From Welwitschia mirabilis (taxonomy: Eukaryota; Gnetophyta; Gnetopsida; Welwitschiales): a stretch of DNA of 24,480 bases. Within the stretch, counting starts at the first letter, position 1. Each line of letters opens with the position of its first letter. The position numbers and the translations under genes are program-made. Shown here piece after piece: positions 1-10,242 of the stretch. The notes below the pieces were generated by a model. That model was not told the DNA's origin. It saw only the letters and a program-made list of their open reading frames with translations, and searched no databases. Location of the stretch: assembly GCA_051453625.1 (NCBI GenBank), contig JBOZIK010000001.1, positions 210,000,526-210,025,005 on the forward strand. The letters run 5' to 3'.

Positions 1-700
1 ATATTTACATAAACAATAAATGACATCTTTATTTTACTCTTTCGTTCATGTGTTTCATTCAAGTCTAAAAAGTCAAATTACTTGGTGAAACTAAATCGTT
101 AATGTAGTTAGGAAAAGAAGTGGATAAAAAATTGAGTGTGCTACATTCTATTATAATATTTTTCCCTATATTATATGTTAATGGATTTGTTAGGTCCTAC
201 AATTAATAAGCATGTGAATAAGTACATGCATTATCATGCATAAATCAAGAAGGATGAAAGACTAGATTTTACTTTACCATGACTTTTATCCTTCATGATA
301 GTACTTGATTCATAAAAATATTTGTTTTTGTTCATTAGAATTGGAAAAAAATATCTCATTATGACATATAGCAGTTTTGGAAGTTGTGTATAGAAAAATA
401 TTTAGTCTTCCTATGCATATTAAACATTCTTTAATGCATACTTTGAATTGATTAAATATGGTTATAAGCCTATGAAGGATTAAGAAGAAACTAGCATGAG
501 GAAATGATGTGTGTAATTAACCTTGCTAAATAAAATAAGAGAATTACTCATCTTAAGTAGGTACATAGGTCATAAATGTGATGTACTCTTGTCATTTATA
601 TAATAATATCACCTATTGATCAAGCTCATCTAGCTTGTTAATGATCAATCTTATCCAATTTAATGTGATCAACCTATCCAATATAATGTAATCATACTAC
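1..700. other. Unassigned AT-rich DNA
   Basis: I see no coding frame, conserved retrotransposon motif or RNA gene here on either strand. The only structures noted are a short hairpin (CAAGCT, five-base loop, AGCTTG, near 620-637) and the small tandem repeat listed separately. It may be upstream LTR sequence of the promoter-like block that follows, but nothing fixes a boundary. Confidence 0.5.
642..688. repeat. Imperfect 23-24 bp tandem repeat
   Basis: Two adjacent copies begin TGATCAA, continue with TATCCAAT and end in TAATG (642-665 and 666-688). They differ at a few positions and by one base in length. Such short duplications are common in LTR U3 regions, but no function can be assigned. 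Confidence 0.6.
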
Positions 701-1010
701 CTTATGAATATAATGATGTTTATGGTCTTTGACCAATAAAATCAAAAACCTTTGGTCTATCATTTACCTATAAATAGAGCCTTTCTTTGTCTTGCAAATT
801 AATTTTTCATTTTTTTTACAACTACATGCTATCAAATTTCTCTTTCATTTTTTCATCATCTTCTCTTCTCTTTTCATCCTTTTACTTTTGAGTGTAGATT
901 TTGGATCTTAGGGATTGGAGGTAAGGATTTTAGAGATTAGGTGTTCATCAAATCTTCATCAATCTATATTAAGTAGTAGTCTCCAATCATTACTCTTCTA
1001 AGTAGGTTCC
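700..1010 (+). promoter_or_regulatory. Promoter-like stretch with TATA box, possible LTR U3-R
   Basis: A good plant TATA box (TATAAATAG, 769-777) is preceded by a small palindrome (TGGTCTTTGACCA, 723-735) and followed by a pyrimidine-rich leader at about 780-890. This TATA plus CT-rich leader order is typical of plant Pol II promoters and of the U3/R boundary of LTRs. No gene or pol follows it, so a solo or truncated LTR is the likeliest reading. A promoter of an unrecognised transcript cannot be excluded. Confidence 0.35.
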
Positions 1011-2179
1011 CTTTATTTATCTTGTTTTTACATTGCCTTCTTTTCTTAAGAAAATTAATAGCATAGTAACTTATTGCCTTAGATTATTATATATGCTTGT
1101 TATAATATTTTTTTAACTAAAATTATTTATTTTATTAGGCTTAAATTAAGATAACTAAGAGATTTAAGGGATTTCTTTACATGCTTGGTTGATGAGGTTA
1201 ACAATGCAAAATTTTGGCCAAGTGATCAAATAGTTCACTTTAATATTTGACTAACCCATGCTTATTTTGCACTATGGAGTATTAAATGCATGTTATAGGT
1301 TCCCTTCATGATATGTATCAATTATTCATTAGAATTATCTTACTAGATTGAATTATCTGATCCTCAAATTTCATTTATGCGAGGTAGTCATTCATGTCAA
1401 TCGTAAGGCTTATTGAATTTGTTTGCTTCAAATTAATACTGTGCATTGCTTTTTTCTAATTGATGTTGATTAATATAGATAAAATTTTATTTTATGTATT
1501 ATAAAAGAAAAATAATTATATCAAATATTTATATTTATTTTTTTAGCTAAGTTGTTTTAATTTAATTATGAATATTTATGTTCTTATTATAGCTAAATTC
1601 CAAATTTTTCAAAATGGAAACATAACTTACCAATATGATAACTTATTAAATAATAAATAAAATTTAATGAGATTTTTTTTGTAATTTTAGGATTTTGTTA
1701 ATATCATGAAAATTTATCAGTAGTAATTTTTTGCTATCAAATAAACTTTTAAAAATCATCCTATAAAAATAAATAAAAAATAAAAATAGAAAATAGTAAT
1801 AAAATTAATTTTAGTTTGAAAAATTAATAATTAATATCTCATAATTACCTAGTTAGCTAGATTATAGAGAATTAAACAATGTTTTTAAAGAGTCTTCAAT
1901 CACTTAAAAATTCAAAGTAGTTTAAAAGGTATAAACTTTTCTTAGTGTAGCGTGGTCTTATAACAACTCTAAAAATCTAGACAAGTCTTACACTTCAACT
2001 ATGATCTTAGAAAATATATTTATATAAATCTAAACTTGATAGAATTAATTTTGGAAGATTATATCATGAGTCTAGGTTTTTAAAACAAAATATTTTGGTT
2101 TATTTTTTACCTTTATATCTATTTAATTATTAAGTTTTAATTACAATGTCCCTTAAAAAATCCAAAAAGAGTATAATTA
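1011..2179. other. Unassigned AT-rich DNA
   Basis: No frame longer than background and no recognised motif. The part at 1190-1440 is slightly less AT-rich than its surroundings and reads like old repeat sequence, but I cannot name it. Confidence 0.5.
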
Positions 2180-2251
2180 NNNNNNNNNNNNNNNNNNNNN
2201 NNNNNNNNNNNNNNNNNNNNNNNNNNNNNNNNNNNNNNNNNNNNNNNNNNN
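2180..2251. other. Assembly gap, 72 N
   Basis: Run of N. Its length is not a round number, so it is probably an estimated gap size. The flanks share no obvious sequence. Confidence 0.99.
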
Positions 2252-2432
2252 TTAAATTGATTTTGTTTTACATCATTTTTGTTAAATGTTCTTTGGTACA
2301 GTACCATTTATGCTTTTCTTATTAAGGATTTTTTTTTTCCTGAATAGCAAGTGAAATTCTTATTTTTCATAAGTTAAGCTTGACTATGTAATTACTCAAG
2401 GAATGTGTACCTTAATGTTATTTTAAAGTGTG

Positions 2433-2443
2433 ACACACACACA

Positions 2444-2499
<56 letters not shown>
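2433..2499. repeat. (AC)n microsatellite, 67 bp
   Basis: About 33 AC units in a row with one interruption (a T at 2450). This is the longest simple repeat in the window. Confidence 0.97.
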
Positions 2500-2500
<1 letters not shown>

Positions 2501-3253
2501 CTTATTTTATGAGCATATTAGCTTAAAGTTAGCATTATGTCTTCAATTCATTTTTATCTCTACATCAACTCTGATTTCTCATTAGTAATGATATTATCAT
2601 GATAAAATTTACTAGTTGAACTTAGAGAAACAGGTGTCTACAAATGGAATAGTTTAATGGATAGAATATTTTATTCTTTTTCTCTACAAAGGACTTTAAA
2701 GTAGTATTGTGATTTATTTGGAAGGTATTATTATTGATTTGAAATAAAAGGGAGCTATTTCCACTAGCTTGATTGCTATTACTCTATGTGTTTTTCAAAT
2801 GCAATTATTTTGTAATATTCTAAATGAAATTATGTATTTTTTCTTTTATGAATAATTATTTCAATAAAATAAATCTAATGAAGTCAAAATTATTTTTAGG
2901 ATTATGTGTGTACATTTCGATGATATATTCATCAAATGATCAAATCAAGAAAATCCTAATAATTATTGTCTCTATACTTCGATTTCATTACCAACATGGA
3001 TTACATTACATTTTTTAATATAAAACCCTTTTAAAAGTGGATTTAATCATCGCTCTTCTAACTCAACTTATATAAACTTACTTTGACTTAATATCTCAAG
3101 TACTTAATGATAAAGGATTATATTGCATCATCTTGAGATGCTTCAAGGATGTGAGGGTCATTTGTAAGTATGCATCCACCTCATGTATTCTCTATTGCAT
3201 TTTTAAAAGTATATCAAGGTGAGATCTAAGATTATGAAATTAATCCTAGTCTT
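2500..3253. other. Unassigned AT-rich DNA with a 64-codon frame
   Basis: A plus-strand open frame at 2824-3018 is the only one of any size. Its composition (Ile, Phe, Asn, Lys, Tyr) is what random AT-rich DNA would give. A stretch around 2910-2940 loosely recalls the Tyr-Val-Asp-Asp region of copia reverse transcriptase, but nothing on either side continues that domain, so I do not call it a gene. Confidence 0.5.
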
Positions 3254-3435
3254 ATTTGTTATAGTTTAGAACCTAAAGCAGAGCCAACTCACATNNNNNN
3301 NNNNNNNNNNNNNNNNNNNNNNNNNNNNNNNNNNNNNNNNNNNNNNNNNNNNNNNNNNNNNNNNNNNNNNNNNNNNNNNNNNNNNNNNNNNNNNATTTGT
3401 TATAGTTTAGAACCTAAAGCAGAGCCAACTCACAT
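3254..3435. repeat. 41-bp exact direct repeat flanking a 100-N gap
   Basis: Bases 3254-3294 and 3395-3435 are identical. They sit directly against the two edges of a gap of exactly 100 N (3295-3394), a common placeholder for unknown size. The simplest explanation is that two contigs overlapping by 41 bp were scaffolded without being merged, so the true sequence probably has one copy and no gap. Confidence 0.9.
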
Positions 3436-3660
3436 CTATATGGTGACTAGATATCAAGTTAGAATGCCATTAATAGGAGTTGTAACCTCCTATTATATTG
3501 GTTAATAATTACCTTAAACCCATATCCATGTATGTATTATAACAAGTTCATCTCTTATCAACCATATACAAGATATCTCTGTGTGGTTAAAAATTAGGAA
3601 AAACTATAAGATACAAAAGTGTAACATCACTATTGTTTCTAAATAAAAAAGTTCTATGTT
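3436..3660. other. Unassigned, downstream of gypsy integrase remains
   Basis: This lies where the C-terminal part of the minus-strand integrase should continue, but neither the second half of the catalytic core nor the C-terminal domain can be read in any frame. The element is truncated or decayed past recognition here. Confidence 0.4.
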
Positions 3661-4708
3661 TAATTCTATAAGAAATATTTGTATTACCTACTTTTTGAGA
3701 AAAATACAATTGCACTAATAACATAGAAGTACATGTTAATTTTAGATTCTACTAAGTGTTTTAATTAATTTAAAGCCTAAAGATAAAAATTACTACTTAA
3801 TAAGAGTAATTTGAGTTGAAGTTTTAATTTTTATTGGGGAAAGATGTAGAAGTTAGTTTAATAAAATATATAATTCATACATCAAATGATTCAATTATTA
3901 GAATAGAAAAAAGGTGAATTATATCTCTATTTTTTAAGCTTCCTAAGTGTTGAAATTTATAATAAGACCTATAATATTCCTAAGCATTTTAGGAAAAAGT
4001 TACAATATAATCTAGATTATAAAATCTTATGTGAAGTTTTATTTATACAAAAGTATCATCTATAAATATCGTCATGTGTAAATCTCAGAACATCTATTGC
4101 CTTAAATAATTGGATAGATGCATCTGTGAATGATATAATTAGGATAATATTTAAAAGTTAAGGATTCTTCTAAAAATACTTATTTAGCTCATGCAAGAAA
4201 TATATTTTTAGTATTCTAGTGATTACAAAATTTGTGTGTAGCAAGATAATTAGCTATGTTAGCATATAGATGTTCTTATTATCAATATAAAAAATTTTTA
4301 TTGAAAAATGCATCATTAATTGGTATAAAATCTATATAAGAAGGAAATGAAATCATAAGACATGATAAGTAATCAACAATTACATTTTCTACACCTTTGT
4401 AATCCTTAATTTCTAGCAACAAAATCCTTCTAATGGATCTAGTATTAGAATCTTTCTTATACATCAGATATTTGAGAGTAGAATGATTAGTAAAAGCAAT
4501 AATTTTTATACCTATAAGATAAGAATTTAATTTTTTCAAGATGAAAACTATGGTTAAAACATTTTTTAAATTTATTTTTGATTATTATATAATTTAGTTG
4601 AGGACCTTGTAACACCTCCCTTACATAGAAAATATCATTACATTTTTAATTTCTTATTTCTTTTAAGGTAGCTCCTATAACATAATTATTAGAATTACAT
4701 AGAAGCCC
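3661..4708 (-). pseudogene. Ty3/gypsy pol fragment: RNase H and integrase (decayed)
   Basis: Reading leftward from 4708, the frames show an Athila/Tat-like RNase H. Its entry motif resembles CDASDYAVGA with both Asp changed to Asn, followed by a region matching the usual YYASK...AQLNY block. After a frameshift near 4555 comes an open stretch (4539-4282) containing FTNHSTLKYL and ENVIVDYLS, the family's FTDHAALKYL and ENVVADHLSRL. A linker with IANYLAT follows, then integrase: FKYYPNYIIHRC, a zinc-finger region around 4080-3960, and the start of the catalytic core (SFDVW-like, near 3890). A possible second catalytic Asp region with its Asp replaced by Ala lies near 3700. Reverse transcriptase is missing upstream and the core is cut downstream. 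Many in-frame stops make it non-functional. Confidence 0.8.
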
Positions 4709-4711
4709 AAA

Positions 4712-4905
4712 AAAAGACATCAATACTCTAGAATAAAGAATATTGAAATTAAACATCACTTCTTTCAAGAACATGTGTAAAACAAGGTCATCATATTGGA
4801 ATATGTCAAGATAAAGGATCAACTTACTAATGTTTTAACTAAGAAATTGAGTGAATAAAGGTTCTTCAAGCTCTGTTGGAACTAAGGAATTAGGCCTTGT
4901 TTAGT
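4712..4905 (+). pseudogene. Ty1/copia RNase H C-terminal end (decayed)
   Basis: From 4721 the plus frame reads a degraded form of the motif HSRTKHIEIKHHFLREHV of copia RNase H (here YSRIKNIEIKHHFFQEHV, then a stop). It continues through a recognisable DQLTNVLTKKLSE block (family DQLADIFTKPLSE) and RFFKL. This is the last part of pol in SIRE/Maximus and related copia elements. Three stops interrupt it; two stand where Gln or Glu is usual. The rest of pol is absent upstream: the frame begins a few bases from the oppositely oriented gypsy RNase H. The copia sequence continues to the right into the spacer, envelope-like frame, polypurine tract and LTR. Confidence 0.8.
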
Positions 4906-5700
4906 TAGGTAATTGAATAGGTAACCTTACTCCAATTACAAGTTGGTATATCATTTGTGTTTTCATTTCTAAGTTGAGATAAAAGAAGTGGTACTTGAAG
5001 TTTATTTGTTAAAGAAGTTTTTTTGTTATTAATAGAATTGGATTATACTATTCGTAATCCTAGAATTTTGAACTTAAAATTTTTAAAAATGTTCCCAAAA
5101 ATAGAAAATCTAGAAATTTTTAGGAATGCAAGATAAACATCTTTAGAGGTATAAATATCTGGGATGAAGACATCTTAGGGAAAGACATCTTTCTAGGTGT
5201 AGACATATTTGACTATCAAGTATCAACAAAAATAGCATAAAAGTCTTTAAAACAAGTAGACATCTATTTATTTTATTTTAAACATATCTTACCAAAGTAG
5301 ACATATTTTTCACTTCCAATTAAAATTTTAATATTTTAATAGTAGACATCTCAGTGTATATTAGACATCTAAAATTTTTCTTTTACATGTCATTCAAAGG
5401 ATAGATGTATTTGGCACTATAAATATGAAAATAAAAATGATGTAAAAGATAGGGTTTGGGTCTCTTTTTCTGTAAAAAGTGGATTGAAAACTCTTATTTT
5501 CTCTTCCTTAGTATGTTTCCCTACTATAGTGTCCAAAATATTTTCTTTTCATAATGTTCTCAAGATATACATCTTAGACTTAGTAGAATCCTTTACAGTA
5601 AGCAAACATAGGTGGATATATCCACATGGGTGAATATTTTTGGTTTATATATAAGTTTTATTTCAAATTATAGTTTATTCTCTTCATATATTGCACAAAC
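4906..5700 (+). other. Non-coding spacer of the copia element between pol and the envelope-like frame
   Basis: This stretch separates the RNase H end from the downstream frame. No coding motif is visible. Its middle carries the AGACATCT cluster listed separately. At 5450-5520 lies AGGGTTTGGGTCTC followed by a pyrimidine-rich leader, which resembles a 5' untranslated region for the following frame. SIRE-type elements are known to have a spacer of this kind. Confidence 0.55.
5168..5370 (+). repeat. Cluster of AGACATCT motifs
   Basis: AGACATCT occurs at 5168, 5183, 5258, 5344 and 5363, with one-base variants (AGACATAT) at 5201 and 5299. All are in the same orientation and irregularly spaced (15 to 57 bp). 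The reverse complement of the same octamer is clustered in the LTR at 7899-8270. Confidence 0.85.
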
Positions 5701-7430
5701 GTGGTACAAAGAAATCCTACTAACTTAGCCAAGAAAAAGGAGATTGTTTAGGAATCATAGACACCATAGTATCAACATTGTTTTTATCATGAAAAATCAT
5801 AAAGAAAGTATACTTCCTAGATACATGATTCAATCATTATAAAATGGAAATTAATCTTCTACAAGAAAATAAAAGACTAGATTCTATTCTACATCTCTCA
5901 TCTTAGCTAATAAAGAATTGTATAGTTGGAGCAAAGTATTCTAGATCCTATGATGTGTGAATTCTATGCAAACATCCATGAGATAGATAACTTTACTAGG
6001 CACTTTTAGACATAGATCAGAAGTACACCTCTTCATTTGTCTCCTAGTATAATTAATAGACTACTTGTTATTACTGATTCAAATCTTTCTCAGTTATTTA
6101 TGTATTCATTTTAAGAGATATTCAAAAGTAGGAAAGCTAAAGTGTCTTGTCACAACTTGAGTATAATGATTTTTTGAAATTTTAAAATGGGTTGTTTATA
6201 AGAATTTTGAATGTAAGGATATATTTCTAATGCATCTATCTTAAGGTTGATATCATTTTACAATATTCTGATTACAGGTAATAGATCCATCTACTGTAAT
6301 CCCATGTAAACATTTGTAGTATATTATTTACTCACTAGATTTAATATTAATCTTGGATTTCTACTTTATAAGGATATTTCATCCTATTGCCATATATGCT
6401 TAATTAGTCCAATAATGCTTAAATATTAGTACCTTAATTTATTCTCATATGGCCAAAGAAACCTTTATCTAAGCTTAGTAAAAGGAGATGAGCATTCATT
6501 TAACTAGGAGAGTGCATACGTAGAAGACCTCCCAAGAAATAGTTTTGGAAGTTCAAGTATATAGGTTCCTATAGCTTTCATCCTCCATGGAAAAAGGCCT
6601 TTGTGCTATAATAAGAATGGTTGGTAAGATTGATCAATATCTATTATGATTGTAAAAGAATAGTGGTATAACAACTGAGGAGGATGCCTTAGCTACTAGT
6701 TAGAAGACCATGGGTACTTCCACTTGAAGAGATTCAGAGGATGAAAAATAGGAATAAGGGACTCTTGCACCTACAAGCATGAGGTATGATCCAAAAAATG
6801 TAGATGAATTAGTAGAATCAGTTACATATTAGTTAAACAAATATAAAGAACCAGATGAGAAGGAGGAATAACATCTATCATAATAGCACCATATAAAGTC
6901 AGATGATTCAAATCATGAGCCTTTCATATTTCATGGAGCATGTTGTGAAATTCATATTCACTGCCTTACTTACACTTCATCACCATCACTAGCTCCATCA
7001 TAGCCTTATGCTACCTTATCACTTTATGTGCTAGTACCATTATCACTACCACCTCCCATTCATGCTTCTAATCTAGTGATGCTCCATCATCTAGATTAGG
7101 TTTTGTTGTCATATCTAGAGCTAATTTCTTTGACAGTTCCATCACTCCTCATACTTATGTTCATATAAGATGGTAAGCCTTACAAGATCATGCATGGCTA
7201 GCACAAGCTTATGGTTAGTCATCTTAGAAACTATTATGGAAATGATACATCTCATCTCTTACATCATAATCTTCAGACATAATTCAAACTCCCAACACTT
7301 ATGATAAGGATGATAATAGTGATGATGTAGAAGATAGAGATCATTATACTAGTGACTTAGCTTTCAATAAGTACACACTATTAATGTTCAAAAATGGGAA
7401 ATAAAATGACAAATATTTATGGACACTTAT
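5701..7430 (+). pseudogene. Envelope-like / plant transposon-protein frame downstream of copia pol (decayed)
   Basis: The frame probably began at 5701, where GTG replaces ATG, followed by a basic N-terminus (QRNPTNLAKKKEIV). A conserved block follows at about 5941-6090, with EFYANIHE and PLHLSPSIINRLL. It matches the family of putative plant transposon proteins found downstream of SIRE/Maximus-type pol and in some gypsy elements. A second block at 6230-6490 resembles that family's helical region. Charged Glu/Gln-rich sequence follows, then a Pro/Ser-rich stretch (about 6960-7120) and an acidic tail (DKDDNSDDVEDRD, from 7302). Stops and frameshifts occur throughout. In SIRE elements this frame has been proposed to encode an envelope-like protein; its actual role is unproven. 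Confidence 0.6.
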
Positions 7431-7465
7431 ATGATTTTGGAAGGTAGTTAGATTTGAGGTATTGA

Positions 7466-7848
7466 TTGGTTTTCTTAAAAGTGACATCATTCTTCATATT
7501 CCTTTATTATCTTCCATGTACATTTGTCATTTTCACAGCTCTTACTTTATTGCATTTACTAGACTTTATATTTTTCATTATTTTTTTTAGAACTATTGAC
7601 ATTTACACTCATCATAGCACATTAGATATTTATGAAATGTTTTTAGCATGGTATTAATTCTAAAATTTTTGATACTTCATGCTTTGACTAGTTACTACTA
7701 TATTTTCATACTAGATATTGCATTAAATCTATTTTATGCTTTAATTTATTATATCTTAATTATGATTTTTAAGCTGACAATAATAAGATTTGCCATGTTT
7801 TGGACATCATTAAAAAGGAGGAGATTATTAACAAAATCCCAGTTTTGA
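7466..7848 (+). pseudogene. Hydrophobic segments between the envelope-like frame and the polypurine tract
   Basis: Two overlapping open frames (7466-7657 and 7648-7848, one reading-frame step apart) encode almost continuous Leu/Ile/Phe/Tyr-rich sequence, about 120 residues. That is enough for four or more membrane-spanning segments, followed by a basic end (LKRRRLL). The second frame runs through the polypurine tract into the LTR. In this position SIRE-type elements often carry predicted transmembrane stretches. T-rich DNA alone also gives hydrophobic translations, so coding status is uncertain. Confidence 0.4.
7812..7824 (+). promoter_or_regulatory. Polypurine tract of the copia element
   Basis: AAAAAGGAGGAGA directly precedes the LTR start. 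It corresponds to the GGGGGAGA tract that primes plus-strand DNA synthesis in SIRE/Maximus-type copia elements, which typically read GGGGGAGATTGTTA across the boundary. Confidence 0.75.
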
Positions 7849-9089
7849 TGATGCCACTTGTTAAATGTATTGTGTTTTATGTGCATATAGGATATCAAAG
7901 ACATCTCTTAAGTTAACAATAGATGTCTATGAAGGAGAAGACATTCATGCATAAGAGATGTCTACAACCAGGAAGACATCTATGCTAATTTGAACCTACA
8001 ACTAAAGGAAGATGTCTATCATCCAAAAGATGTCTGTACTAAATGCACTGATTAAAGATGTCTATCAAGTAAAAGAGGTCTATTCTGAAACTAATGAAAA
8101 AAATTAATATGTGCTAGAAAGATGATAATGATGGATTATTCATTTTTCAAGGGATCAAGCAAGCTATGCATGTTAAATTCTTGATACCAGATGTTAAAAA
8201 AAACATAAGTTTGAAGCTCATTGAAATTTGAAAAAATCTACTATAGATGTCTATCTTATAGAAGATGCCTACCTATGAAATAAATTTCTCACACCGTGGA
8301 AGTATATCCTAAAGAGTAACATAAAAATTATTTAGTTGTTATATGATGAAAACTAGCTATTTATAGCTACTGGACAGTGATCAAATTAATTCAAGTTGTA
8401 AGATCTCAAGGTAAAAAGAAAATAATACTTTAAAAATATAAAAGGCAAAAAGAATCTTCTTTAAAAGAGATCCTAGAGCTAAACATGATGAAATCATTTA
8501 ATTTTGATTAAAGAGGCACTATTACTAAAGATATCTTATGTTTAGTGCTTACCTGTTACTATAATCTTGTTGTCTAATTCTATTCAGTAACTACATTGAA
8601 GGAGAGATAAAACTAGTATAGGAATTATCATTTATTAAGCTTATTCTTCCTTTACTTAAGCTATTTAAAGTTCATTACTAGACTATTTTATTAATAACAT
8701 ATTTTTTTTAAATCCATATAATCTTTATTCATCTCTTTTATTAGGGTTCCTTTCTTAGGAATTCCAAGGTATAAAACAACCCTTATGGGGGTGTATTCCT
8801 AGAGATTTGACAAGTGCTTGAGGATAATTTTGGTTATTGATATTTTATAGTTCTTGAGAGGACGAGAGTGCTACCTTGCAAGGGACATTTCAATTTTGTA
8901 AAAGGTTGGTCATTCTTCAAAACCACTATTTTTATAGATCAAGGATATCTAGAGGTATGAATGAAAGAGATCCTCTATGTGTGAATGTAATTAGGTTAAA
9001 AAACCATGTAAATTGATAGGGATTTTATTTGATATTTTTAGTTATTATCTATTTAAGTTTTTAATTGAACTTATTCATCCCTTACTCCT
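7826..9089 (+). mobile_element. 3' LTR of SIRE/Maximus-type Ty1/copia element
   Basis: The LTR starts at 7826 with TATTAACAAAATCCC, where the family has TGTTA (one G-to-A change), and continues with TTTTGATGATG, a hallmark of this LTR type. The far end carries the usual U5 features: CTTGAGAGGACGAGAG near 8855, AACCATGTAAATTGATAGGG near 9002, and a degraded TTCACCCC-type end (TTCATCCCTTACTCCT) just before the gap at 9090. Visible length is about 1.26 kb. The 5' LTR is not in the window, so age cannot be judged from an LTR pair. The 3' terminus lies in the gap. Confidence 0.7.
7899..8270. repeat. Cluster of AGATGTCT/AGACATCT motifs in LTR U3
   Basis: AGATGTCT occurs at 7921, 7956, 8010, 8028, 8056 and 8245, and its reverse complement AGACATCT at 7899 and 7974. 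Near matches lie at 7939, 8074 and 8263. The density is far above background. The position in U3 suggests a promoter or enhancer array or a structure-forming repeat, but the role is not known. Confidence 0.85.
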
Positions 9090-9153
9090 NNNNNNNNNNN
9101 NNNNNNNNNNNNNNNNNNNNNNNNNNNNNNNNNNNNNNNNNNNNNNNNNNNNN
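9090..9153. other. Assembly gap, 64 N
   Basis: Run of N that removes the end of the copia LTR and any primer binding site or target-site duplication. Confidence 0.99.
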
Positions 9154-9226
9154 ACTTACTTTGTTAGGAACTGATAAATGCTCAGTGGAAGTGGTAGGAT
9201 TAATAATATAAGTTGAGCATTTTCCA

Positions 9227-9871
9227 TGTCAACAACCCAAGATACAGAATTAAGCATAATTTGGATTAAAATAAAGTAATTATGGATCACTTAAGAAAGA
9301 AATTAGATTCCATCCACAACTAGATTCCACTTGCCACTAGAATATAAAGCATTAAAAGATAAAGCATTAGAGGATGCATCACTAGAGGGTGAAGTTGGTG
9401 GACAACAAGAAATCAAGGTTTTATTTTTTTGAAAATTATAATGTAACCATTCTAGTTTGTCCTTTAGCTAAATTAGTTCATCATCCAAACCTATATAAAT
9501 GTCTAGGCCTCTCATTTCCTCATCTTTCTTTTTTAATTAAAGTCCTTATGACACAGGACTAACTTAGGTAAGGATATCCATCCACTTATTACAAGGACTA
9601 CCTTGGTATTGGTTATGTATCCTCCATTGAGGATTGTTAGTTATAAGTAAATGTTATAAGCACTATAGATTAATAAAATTGATGATGTTTATTCTATGAT
9701 TTCTTTCTCTTATCTTCCTTATATTTTATGTTGAAGTCAAATTAATGCTAAACTATATTGACTGTGATTTTGATATAGAATATAAGGGCCAACTCAGGTA
9801 ATAACAAGTTTGTAAAAATGTTAATGAATTGTGTTTAGGATTTTTGTTTACATTCCATTACATTTCATCAT
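9227..9871 (+). mobile_element. LTR-like repeat, left copy (3' end lost in gap)
   Basis: Begins TGTCAACAACCC and matches the right copy from 11763. Over 9425-9871 the two copies are about 95% identical by eye. Both carry CTATATAAATG, a TATA box on the plus strand (9490-9500), followed by CTCATTTCC and a T-rich leader: the U3-TATA-R order of a plus-oriented plant LTR. The first 180 bases are more diverged, and this copy lacks about 200 bp that the right copy has before the shared part. The copy is cut by a 100-N gap, so its terminus and any primer binding site cannot be seen. Confidence 0.65.
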
Positions 9872-9971
9872 NNNNNNNNNNNNNNNNNNNNNNNNNNNNN
9901 NNNNNNNNNNNNNNNNNNNNNNNNNNNNNNNNNNNNNNNNNNNNNNNNNNNNNNNNNNNNNNNNNNNNNNN
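9872..9971. other. Assembly gap, 100 N
   Basis: Exactly 100 N, probably a placeholder of unknown size. It falls at the 3' part of the left LTR-like copy; the right copy suggests that at least tens of bases of repeat are missing. Confidence 0.99.
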
Positions 9972-10242
9972 AAAATCTAGTATTTTACTAGGCAAAATGA
10001 TTTTGTGAGGAATAGAAAGATGAATCTGCATGTCATCAAAGTCTGTGTCAAGAAATCTCTTCTTGTTCTAAAGGAATTATTTTATATAATTTATTACTTC
10101 CCAAAGCATTTTAAACTTAGTTGATTATATTTAAGTGTTTTTTTTTGCTAGGTTGTTCTTCATCTATTATGTTGTTAAAGAGGTCATCATTAATAAAAGG
10201 ATTTCTTTTTACTTGTTTTTTATCTCTTATATTGTGATTGTG
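9972..10242. other. Unassigned start of the insert between the LTR-like copies
   Basis: I see no primer binding site, gag motif or RNA gene. If the flanking copies are a real LTR pair, the primer binding site must lie in the preceding gap or be decayed. Confidence 0.4.

Noticed and set aside
2824-3018. 64-codon plus-strand frame with a stretch resembling the Tyr-Val-Asp-Asp region of copia reverse transcriptase
   Set aside because: The Asp pair requires a frameshift, and neither the upstream nor the downstream conserved RT motifs can be found around it; the composition fits random AT-rich DNA.
9154-9226. Left flank of the LTR-like copy as the continuation of the integrase interrupted at 12852
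   Set aside because: Its minus-strand translation does not match the sequence expected after the catalytic Glu of integrase, and no target-site duplication links it with the right side.
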